In this document: piece after piece, positions 1-5,109 of the stretch
How the letters are laid out: the number at the start of each line of letters is the position of its first letter
How positions within the stretch are numbered: the first letter of the stretch is position 1
From: Microcaldota archaeon
GTDB taxonomy: Archaea; Micrarchaeota; Micrarchaeia; Anstonellales; Bilamarchaeaceae
Reading direction: 5' to 3'
Assembly (NCBI GenBank): GCA_030666035.1
Contig: DAOUYQ010000056.1
Location: 1-5,998 of the forward strand
DNA length: 5,998 nucleotides
Notes under the pieces: model-generated
What the model was told of the DNA's origin: nothing
Database searches by the model: none
What the model saw: only the letters and a program-made list of their open reading frames with translations
Made by a program: the position numbers and the translations under genes

Positions 1-49
1 CTATCCCAATAATCCCAAAAACCAGAAACAACGCTTTGTTTTTCACCAT
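1..49 (-). CDS. 5' end of a leftward gene with hydrophobic N-terminus (partial)
   Basis: Only the first 16 codons are in the window; the gene runs off the left edge. Reading leftward from the ATG at 49-47 gives MVKNKALFLVFGIIGI, a lysine-containing head followed by a hydrophobic run, as in a signal peptide or first membrane helix. A GGTGAT element lies directly before this ATG and is better spaced for the GTG codon at 46-44, so either could be the start. A further in-frame ATG at 73-71 would add MPSRYLGD. The TATA-like box at 79-86 would place the transcript start near 55, which excludes the ATG at 73. Nothing more can be said of function. That this is a gene is inferred from the start signals and from its divergent orientation to the kinase gene. 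Confidence 0.5.
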   Translation of the reverse strand, partial: MVKNKALFLVFGIIGI

Positions 50-78
50 ATCACCCAGATACCTTGAGGGCATAAAAG

Positions 79-86
79 ATTTAAAT
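79..86 (-). promoter_or_regulatory. Possible TATA box for the leftward gene
   Basis: The sequence ATTTAAAT is centred about 33 bp before the ATG at 49. With archaeal initiation about 25-27 bp downstream, the transcript would begin near 55 and have a very short leader. The element is self-complementary, so its direction is set only by the neighbouring start codon. Confidence 0.35.
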
Positions 87-131
87 GGGCTGCAATTCAG
101 CAGTTCGGCATTTTTCCTATTTTCCCATATA

Positions 132-139
132 TTTATATT
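132..139 (+). promoter_or_regulatory. TATA box of a leaderless transcript
   Basis: TTTATATT is centred about 27 bp before the ATG at 163, the spacing expected when an archaeal transcript starts at, or within a few bases of, the start codon. No purine-rich ribosome binding site lies between it and the ATG; the bases just upstream read AGAATAGTGC. The 50-162 interval is otherwise a divergent promoter region. It holds only a weak CTGC/GCAG inverted repeat at 90-103, and I see no other structure. Confidence 0.6.
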
Positions 140-162
140 CCTTAAAGACGTAAGAATAGTGC

Positions 163-1647
163 ATGCTGATACTTGTTTGTGGGCTTCCGGGTGTTGGAAA
201 GAGCACATTGGCCAAAGTAATCTCTGCAGAGCTTGGGGCGGAATACCTGAGCAGCGACATAATCCGCAGGAAAATGCTCGAGGAGCGGACTTATTCTGAG
301 CAGGAGAAGTATAAGGTATATGGAAACCTGGTGGGGGAAGCCAAGCGCCTGCTTTCTGCAGGGAAAACAGTGGTTTGCGATGCTACATTTTACAAGAAAA
401 AAACCCGCGGGGAAATGCGGATGGCGGCTGAGGGGGCCCAAGCTGATGTGGTTTTTGTAAAATGCGTGCTTGATGAAAAAGCTATTGAAGGGCGGATGGA
501 AAAACGGGCACTGCTGGGCAATAGTAAAAGTGAAGCAAATTTCAGGATATACCTGAAAGTGAAGGGCCTCTTTGAAGAAATTGAAGGGGATTATCTTGAA
601 GTTGATACCTCCCTGGCAATAGAAAAACAGGCTGGAAAAGTGCAGGAATATCTTGGAAAGCGGGCGGGGTGGAGGCCAGAAGAGCTGATGTCTCCGGATG
701 CGTATCCTGGAGAAGCAGATGCTGTGGAACTAAAAGAAACGCATATTTCCTGGGTGTTTTTGGCAGGAGAGTATGTTTACAAAGTAAAAAAACCAGTGAA
801 ATTTTCCTTCCTGGACTTCTCCACAAAAGAAAAAAGGAGGGAATTCTGTGAGGAAGAAGTGCGGCTGAACAAGCGGCTTTCCCCAGAGATATATGTGGGG
901 GTTGTTCCCCTGGTTAAGGAAAGCAAAGGGGTAAAATTTGAGGGGGAAGGCCATGCTCTGGATTATGCGGTAAAAATGAGGAGGATGAAGAATGGGGACA
1001 CCATGGATAAGGTTTTGGAAACCGGGGGAATAACTGTTGCAGATGTGGAAGAAATTGCAGGAGAAATTGCAGAATTCCACCAGGCTGTCCCCAGCATACA
1101 GGACCCCAGGTACAACTCCCCGGAAATGGTCAAAGAGCAAATTGATGATTTGGCATCAGTAAGGGGAGTCGTGGAAGCTGCATGCGGCATGGGGGAAAAA
1201 ATAGATTTCATTTTGAAAAAATCTGCGGAATTTATAGAAAAAAATGAAGGGCTGCTCAGAAACAGGCAGGCGGATGGAATGGTAAAGGAATGCCATGGGG
1301 ACTTGCATTCGGGCAATATTTTTGTGGGAAAGAAAAAACATATTTTTGACTGCATTGAATTCAATGAGGACTTCAGATGCATAGACGTGGCAAGCGAGAT
1401 TGCATTCATGGCAATGGATTTGGATGCGAGGGGAAGGAAAGATTTGGGGAATGTTTTTGTTGGAAAATACCTCCAGCTTTCCGAAGATGCGGAATTGGAG
1501 AAGCTTCTTGGTTTATACAAATGCTACCGTGCAAACGTGCGGGCAAAGGTTGCAGCACTCGGTTATGCACAGAACCCAACTGGAGAAGGAAAGGGGAATA
1601 TGAAAAAATACCTTGTTCTGGCAGAAAAATATGCACAAGAGCTTTGA
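163..1647 (+). CDS. AAA_33-type P-loop kinase domain fused to an aminoglycoside-phosphotransferase-like domain
   Basis: The 494-residue protein has two parts. Residues 1-160 form a P-loop kinase-like domain: Walker A GLPGVGKST at 7-15, a DIIRR segment at 32-36, and a strand ending in D73 (VVCDATF). This resembles the predicted kinases of COG0645/AAA_33. Residues from about 175 to 494 form a kinase-fold domain of the COG2187/APH type: YKVKKPVKF with the expected ATP-binding lysines at 207-209, FLDFSTKEKRREFCEEEVRLN at 216-236, the catalytic loop CHGDLHSGNIF at 377-387, and the metal-binding FDCIEFN at 395-401. The catalytic residues look intact in both halves. Family members are annotated as bifunctional APH/ATP-binding proteins; the substrate is unknown and resistance should not be assumed. 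To my knowledge bacterial fusions usually carry the APH part first, so this order is reversed. The ATG at 163 is chosen from the TATA spacing and because the Walker A motif follows at once. Cytosolic, no signal peptide. Confidence 0.88.
   Translation: MLILVCGLPGVGKSTLAKVISAELGAEYLSSDIIRRKMLEERTYSEQEKYKVYGNLVGEAKRLLSAGKTVVCDATFYKKKTRGEMRMAAEGAQADVVFVKCVLDEKAIEGRMEKRALLGNSKSEANFRIYLKVKGLFEEIEGDYLEVDTSLAIEKQAGKVQEYLGKRAGWRPEELMSPDAYPGEADAVELKETHISWVFLAGEYVYKVKKPVKFSFLDFSTKEKRREFCEEEVRLNKRLSPEIYVGVVPLVKESKGVKFEGEGHALDYAVKMRRMKNGDTMDKVLETGGITVADVEEIAGEIAEFHQAVPSIQDPRYNSPEMVKEQIDDLASVRGVVEAACGMGEKIDFILKKSAEFIEKNEGLLRNRQADGMVKECHGDLHSGNIFVGKKKHIFDCIEFNEDFRCIDVASEIAFMAMDLDARGRKDLGNVFVGKYLQLSEDAELEKLLGLYKCYRANVRAKVAALGYAQNPTGEGKGNMKKYLVLAEKYAQEL
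1603..1629 (-). terminator. Possible oligo-T terminator of purH inside the convergent gene
   Basis: On the minus strand, 23 bases past the purH stop codon there is a T5 tract (1629-1625), then a T6 tract (1608-1603). Archaeal transcription often ends at such U-rich tracts without a hairpin. The opposing gene ends only 4 bp away, so any purH terminator must lie in that gene's coding sequence. The tracts could equally be lysine codons of the kinase gene. Confidence 0.25.
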
Positions 1648-1651
1648 GATT

Positions 1652-3217
1652 CTAGTGCCTGAAATGCCTCATTCCGCTAAACACCATGGCCATTCCATGC
1701 TCATTTGCAGCATCAATTACTTCCTGGTCCCGGATTGAGCCCCCTGGCTGGATTATAGAGGTTACGCCACGCTCTGCTGCAGCATCAATTCCGTCCCGGA
1801 ACGGGAAGAATGCATCACTTGCCATAGCAGAGCCTTTTACTGTTTCACCATGGGCTTCTGCAATATTTGCGGCAAGGCGGGCAGCATCCACACGTTTCAT
1901 CTGGCCCGCGCCTATCCCTATTGCCTGGTTATTGCGTGCATACACAATAGAATTGGATTTCACATATTTGCAGATTGTCCATGCATAAAGCAGGTCCTTC
2001 ATCTCCTGCTCAGTGGGCTGGCGCTTGGTGACGGCCTTCAATTTTTCAGGTTCGTACATCCAGATATCCACATCCTGGGTCAATAACCCTCCGCATATGC
2101 TCCTGTACGAAATCATTGGAGGGCGCTTTAACGGGAATTCGCATTCCCCCATTTCAATTGCACGCAGCCTTTTCTTCCTGGAAAAGATTTTGAGTGCTTC
2201 AGGAGAAAAAGAGGGGGCCACAACCACTTCATAAAACCTGGTCACTATCTCTTTTGCAAGATCTCCTTCCATCTTACGGTTAATGCAGACAATTCCTCCA
2301 AATGCTGCGTCCTGGTCTACGGAAAGGGCAGTTGTATATGCTTTTAGCAGGTTCCTATTAGTGGCAACGCCACAGGGATTGTTGTGCTTCACAATTACTA
2401 CTGTTGGCTCTTTGAATTCCTTTACAAGCGCAAATGCAGCATTGATATCCAGGATATTATTGTAGGAAAGCTCCTTGCCCTGGAGCTGTTTTGAATTAGC
2501 TACACAGCACCCTGAAAACTGGGGGTCCGTGTAAAATGCCGCATTCCCCTGAGACGGGTTCTCCCCATATCTAAGGTGCTGGATTTTTTTGAATGAAAGG
2601 TTGAGGTAATTGGGGGTTTTTTCCTCCGGGTGGAATTTAGAGCGCAGGTATGCTTCGATTACTGCATCATAATGGGTAATATAGCTAAATGTTTCAAGCG
2701 CAAGCATTTTTCTTGTTTTTTCTGAAACATCTCCGGTTTCTGAAATTTCCTGCATTACCTGGGGATATTTCTCCGGGTTGGAGATAACTATTACATTCTG
2801 GTAATTTTTTGCTGCTGCCCGCAGGAGAGTGGGGCCCCCGATGTCTATGTTTTCAACTGCCTCATCAATTGTGCAGTCTGGCTTGCCCGTAACCTGCTCG
2901 AATGGATAAAGATTTACGGCAACAAGGTCAATCATGCTTATGCCCATGTCCTGGGCCTGTTTCATGTGCTCTTTTTTGCTTCTCTTGGCAAGTATCCCGC
3001 CATGGACTTTTGGGTGGAGGGTTTTTATCCTTCCCCCCATCATTTCCGGGAAACCGGTAAGGTCAGAAACATCAAATGTCTGGACTCCCCCCGCCCTCAG
3101 GGCTTTGGATGTGCCTCCGCTGGACACGATGCCCACTCCCTCTTTAGAGAGAAACTTCCCAAATTCAACAATTCCATCTTTATTGTAAACACTTATCAGT
3201 GCCCGCTTTATTGCCAT
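1652..3217 (-). CDS. purH: Bifunctional AICAR formyltransferase / IMP cyclohydrolase (PurH)
   Basis: PurH catalyses the last two steps of purine synthesis: it formylates AICAR with 10-formyltetrahydrofolate to FAICAR, then closes the ring to IMP. The 521 residues match the usual length of about 510-530. The N-terminal MGS-like cyclohydrolase domain (1 to about 195) shows ISVYNK at 8-13, SSGGTSKAL at 32-40, GGRIKTLHPKVHGG at 61-74 with R63/K65/T66, Y104, D125 and K137. The AICAR transformylase domain (from about 200) shows LRYGENPSQGN at 215-225, SYNNILD at 251-257, the catalytic K277-H278 in VKHNNPCG, SNSIVYARNNQAIG at 421-434, DAFFPFRDG at 468-476, and the classic MRHFRH C-terminus. A TTG 24 bp upstream (3241) is in frame, but the ATG at 3217 is preferred because family members begin with this MAIKRALISVYNK-like sequence. 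The gene follows the GT-C gene by 59 bp on the same strand and probably has its own promoter. Many archaea replace this enzyme with PurP and PurO, so a bacterial-type PurH suggests transfer or a lineage that keeps it. Confidence 0.97.
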   Translation of the reverse strand: MAIKRALISVYNKDGIVEFGKFLSKEGVGIVSSGGTSKALRAGGVQTFDVSDLTGFPEMMGGRIKTLHPKVHGGILAKRSKKEHMKQAQDMGISMIDLVAVNLYPFEQVTGKPDCTIDEAVENIDIGGPTLLRAAAKNYQNVIVISNPEKYPQVMQEISETGDVSEKTRKMLALETFSYITHYDAVIEAYLRSKFHPEEKTPNYLNLSFKKIQHLRYGENPSQGNAAFYTDPQFSGCCVANSKQLQGKELSYNNILDINAAFALVKEFKEPTVVIVKHNNPCGVATNRNLLKAYTTALSVDQDAAFGGIVCINRKMEGDLAKEIVTRFYEVVVAPSFSPEALKIFSRKKRLRAIEMGECEFPLKRPPMISYRSICGGLLTQDVDIWMYEPEKLKAVTKRQPTEQEMKDLLYAWTICKYVKSNSIVYARNNQAIGIGAGQMKRVDAARLAANIAEAHGETVKGSAMASDAFFPFRDGIDAAAERGVTSIIQPGGSIRDQEVIDAANEHGMAMVFSGMRHFRH

Positions 3218-3221
3218 TAAA

Positions 3222-3233
3222 ATACCGTGGTAT
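3222..3233. repeat. Short inverted repeat in the purH leader
   Basis: ATACC-GT-GGTAT is a perfect 5-bp inverted repeat with a 2-bp centre, 5 to 16 bases before the purH ATG. It overlaps the transcript start predicted from the TATA-like box, where a bound repressor could block initiation. An IR this short can arise by chance. Confidence 0.3.
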
Positions 3234-3249
3234 ATTAGCAAAAAAAGAA

Positions 3250-3257
3250 CTTAAAAA
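3250..3257 (-). promoter_or_regulatory. Possible TATA box for purH
   Basis: On the minus strand TTTTTAAG is centred about 36 bp before the purH ATG, which predicts a leader of roughly 10 bases. No good ribosome binding site precedes that ATG (the preceding bases read CCACGGTATTTTA), which fits a short-leader or leaderless transcript. A T7 tract at 3246-3240 lies just downstream and might instead serve to end the GT-C transcript. Confidence 0.35.
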
Positions 3258-3276
3258 TGAATAGGTTGGAAAGCAT

Positions 3277-4758
3277 TTAAGGGAATTTTTGGGGAGGCTT
3301 CGGAAACGGGGGCTGTTTGTCTTTCATTGGGAACGTATCCATGCCTGATGCCCTGGCTATTATGTAATTTCCAAACCTGGCAACAATTTCATCGTGGGGA
3401 ATCCTATCCAATTCCTCTTTGGAAATTGACCTTGTTTGCCTAATGCCGCCGAACTTTTGCATTGGGACTCCGGGCTTGCGCTCTTGCTGCACTGAAAGCA
3501 TGATGTATATATCCAAAGACTGGGGAGGCATTGTTTTATCCGCAACTATTTCAAGCCCTGCGGCCTGCACCCAATAGGCTAATCCCCCTACAGGGCCAAT
3601 GATTTCTGCATCCGGATGCGCCGCTGAAAACAGGAGCAGCCCCTGGTATTCTTCCATTGTGATAAGGGGGGTGCGCTCTGTGCCGGCTTCGGCAAACATG
3701 TAAAGTGTATACATGGCCATAAGAAGCATCACCCCATAGAATGCGGATTTTTCTTTTCTGAAGTAGAATATGCCCAATCCTGCAAGAATGGAAATTGGAA
3801 TATAGCTGTTTAGCTCAAAGCGGAAAATCCAGCTATTGTCTACTAGCATTGGCTGGGTAAGCAGGAAGCTTATCAGCAGCCAGGGGATGAAAAGCAATGC
3901 CCATTTTGGGTCAATTTTATATGAGGAATAAATTCCCAGGAAAACCAAAAGGGAGAAGATGCTGTAAGTTGAGAAAATTTCAAGATTAATTCCCTCTCTT
4001 CCGGGGGCACTATCATCCATGTATTCTAGCCCTACAGGGCCTAGACTATAGTCTCCCAAAAGCCCGGGCTTCAAAAGAAGGATGAGTATTCCGGCAAGTG
4101 CCATTCCCCCAATGATAAATAGGCAGACTTTGGCCTCTTTTGTGATTTTTTTCTCTTTTATGTAGTCATAGGCTGGAAGCAGGACAAGGAAGGGTGTAAC
4201 TGAAAAAATGAGGTAGGCTGAAGATGAAAAATGCGTTGCGAGCATCAGGAAAAATGCAATTATTGCAAGCGATGCATTGCGCATGTTTGTTTCCTTAATT
4301 GATTTTACCAGAAGGTAAATAAACCACGCACCGAAGAACAGGCCAATCGTGTTCTTGAAAAGGTCGCCCATTATGAACATATTTGAAACTGAAAAAGATG
4401 CAAGGAACGCGGCAAAAAGCCCAATCACCCTATCCTTGGTTATGTATTTTGCTATTTTATATACAGGGAAGCATATTGCTGCAGAGAATAGGGAGATTGC
4501 AATCTTGAAGCCCAAGAATAAATCCCCTGCAAGAAAAGTGAAGAGTGCACCTATGAAAAAGGCAATTGGGGGGTCGCTTACCTGGGGATACCCATAAAGG
4601 AATACCTCCTGGATATGGATTACATAATAGCCTGCGTCCATGCCTGCAATAAGGGGGTAGCAGGTTGCAAAATAGAGCTTGAGCAGGAAGGAAGCCAAGA
4701 ATATTATTAGGAGCAGTACCTGGTATTTGTTGATTATTTTATTCAGTTTCAATTCCAA
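3277..4758 (-). CDS. Polytopic GT-C-type membrane protein, putative lipid-linked-sugar glycosyltransferase (STT3/PMT-like)
   Basis: The 493-residue protein has about 11-12 hydrophobic helices between residues 13 and 355, then a soluble domain (about 360-470) and a proline/lysine tail ending PPFPKPPQKFP. After the first helix, the loop carries GMDAGYY (39-45), placed like the acidic catalytic motif of GT-C enzymes. GDLFKN (131-136) resembles the second acidic/lysine motif, followed by THFSSS (175-180) and a WIFRFELNSYIP segment (310-321). GT-C enzymes transfer sugars from dolichyl-phosphate-type carriers on the outer face of the membrane; the acceptor here is unknown. The start is unusual: no ATG occurs before residue 40, which would remove the first helix and put the start inside the motif, and a TGA stop lies two codons upstream of the TTG at 4758-4756. 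TTG with a GGTG ribosome binding site six bases upstream is therefore the best start. The GT-C class is fairly secure; STT3 (oligosaccharyltransferase) as opposed to PMT-like or another hexosyltransferase cannot be decided. Confidence 0.75.
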   Translation of the reverse strand: MELKLNKIINKYQVLLLIIFLASFLLKLYFATCYPLIAGMDAGYYVIHIQEVFLYGYPQVSDPPIAFFIGALFTFLAGDLFLGFKIAISLFSAAICFPVYKIAKYITKDRVIGLFAAFLASFSVSNMFIMGDLFKNTIGLFFGAWFIYLLVKSIKETNMRNASLAIIAFFLMLATHFSSSAYLIFSVTPFLVLLPAYDYIKEKKITKEAKVCLFIIGGMALAGILILLLKPGLLGDYSLGPVGLEYMDDSAPGREGINLEIFSTYSIFSLLVFLGIYSSYKIDPKWALLFIPWLLISFLLTQPMLVDNSWIFRFELNSYIPISILAGLGIFYFRKEKSAFYGVMLLMAMYTLYMFAEAGTERTPLITMEEYQGLLLFSAAHPDAEIIGPVGGLAYWVQAAGLEIVADKTMPPQSLDIYIMLSVQQERKPGVPMQKFGGIRQTRSISKEELDRIPHDEIVARFGNYIIARASGMDTFPMKDKQPPFPKPPQKFP

Positions 4759-4764
4759 AATTCA

Positions 4765-4769
4765 CACCC
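4765..4769 (-). promoter_or_regulatory. Ribosome binding site supporting the TTG start
   Basis: Minus-strand GGGTG ends six bases before the TTG start codon. It can pair with the CACC part of the archaeal 16S rRNA 3' end. It is the main support for the rare TTG start of the membrane protein, and similar GGTG elements occur before the lipoprotein gene and at the left-edge gene. Confidence 0.5.
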
Positions 4770-4773
4770 AGAA

Positions 4774-4797
4774 GGACAAATTTTTGCAAATTTGTCC
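4774..4797. repeat. Perfect inverted repeat upstream of the GT-C gene (copy 1)
   Basis: Arms GGACAAATTT (4774-4783) and AAATTTGTCC (4788-4797) match in all 10 positions around a TTGC centre. The centre lies about 27 bp before the TTG start, where a TATA box would sit in a leaderless transcript. Candidate roles are an operator for a dimeric regulator overlapping the promoter, or an RNA hairpin in a longer leader. It is not followed by a T tract on the minus strand, so a hairpin-terminator role in that direction is unlikely. Confidence 0.8.
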
Positions 4798-4800
4798 GCT

Positions 4801-4824
4801 TTGGAAATTCAATTGAATTTCCAA
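4801..4824. repeat. Perfect 24-bp palindrome upstream of the GT-C gene (copy 2)
   Basis: TTGGAAATTCAA (4801-4812) is followed immediately by its exact reverse complement TTGAATTTCCAA (4813-4824). It is the same length as the neighbouring repeat, three bases away, and shares AAATT at positions 5-9 of the arm. The two centres are 27 bp apart. As RNA it would form a 10-bp stem with a four-base AATT loop, the same geometry as its neighbour. Confidence 0.8.
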
Positions 4825-4829
4825 TCAAT

Positions 4830-4863
4830 AAAAAAGAAAAAAAAAGAAGAAGATTATTCTTCT
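4830..4863 (-). terminator. Oligo-T terminator of the exported-protein operon
   Basis: Read on the minus strand, a weak hairpin with 6-bp arms AGAAGA/TCTTCT around an ATAA loop (4863-4848) overlaps the lipoprotein stop codon. It is followed by T9 and T6 tracts (4845-4837 and 4835-4830) split by one C. The T tracts alone would suffice for archaeal termination; the hairpin is A/T-rich and may be incidental. Confidence 0.6.
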
Positions 4864-5108
4864 CCCGGAGCTTTCTCATCCGATACGAAGTCTTCTGGAG
4901 GCTCATCTATTTCTATGTCAAAGAAGTTTGCAAGCTCCTGCTTTTGGGCTGAAGAAGGGCCTTCTTGGGGCAAACCTTCATCTTCAGCTTCCCCGGATTC
5001 TTCAATTGTTACTTCTTCAAGCGGAGGCTGCTCAACTCCTTTCTTTGCACATCCTGCAAGCAGGAATGAGAAAGCAACAAGTGCGAGCAATAGTATTTTG
5101 AAATTCAT
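4854..5108 (-). CDS. Small acidic lipoprotein, function unknown
   Basis: The 84-residue product begins MNFKILLLALVAFSFLLAGC. It has a short basic head, a hydrophobic core and a lipobox LAGC with the lipidated cysteine at residue 20, so the mature chain would be about 65 residues anchored to the outer face of the cytoplasmic membrane. The mature part is rich in Glu, Asp and Pro (for example PPLEEVTIEESGEAEDEG) and lacks any recognised domain; it looks largely disordered, with one possible amphipathic helix near QKQELANFFDIEID. The ATG at 5108 is chosen over in-frame TTG (5120) and GTG (5117) because a GGTGG site lies five bases upstream and the signal peptide follows at once. The upstream gene's stop (TGA, 5112-5110) is one base from this ATG, so the two are almost certainly co-transcribed and translationally coupled. 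I do not recognise the family. Confidence 0.8.
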   Translation of the reverse strand: MNFKILLLALVAFSFLLAGCAKKGVEQPPLEEVTIEESGEAEDEGLPQEGPSSAQKQELANFFDIEIDEPPEDFVSDEKAPGEE

Positions 5109-5109
5109 T

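Noticed and set aside
36..299. An 87-codon plus-strand frame overlapping the start of the kinase gene
   Set aside because: It crosses the TATA box and the beginning of the kinase gene in another frame and has no motif or ribosome binding site.
963..1520. A 185-codon open frame on the minus strand inside the kinase fusion gene
   Set aside because: Shadow frame: the plus-strand frame carries the APH catalytic motifs, while this one is a Ser/Phe-rich string with no recognisable domain.
163..1647. Antibiotic resistance or a zeta-type toxin as the role of the kinase fusion
   Set aside because: The APH-like domain belongs to the COG2187-type group with no established link to drug resistance, and no antitoxin-like small gene sits beside the P-loop domain.
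3218..3241. An 8-residue N-terminal extension of PurH from an upstream TTG
   Set aside because: Homologues begin at or near the MAIKRALISVYNK-like sequence, the ATG at 3217 is available, and the extension overlaps the expected transcript start.
4026..4053. Short inverted repeats (TAGCCCT/AGGGCCTA and AGACTATAGTCT) inside the GT-C gene
   Set aside because: The first is imperfect, the second is a 12-bp palindrome within coding sequence, and both are easily explained by codon content.
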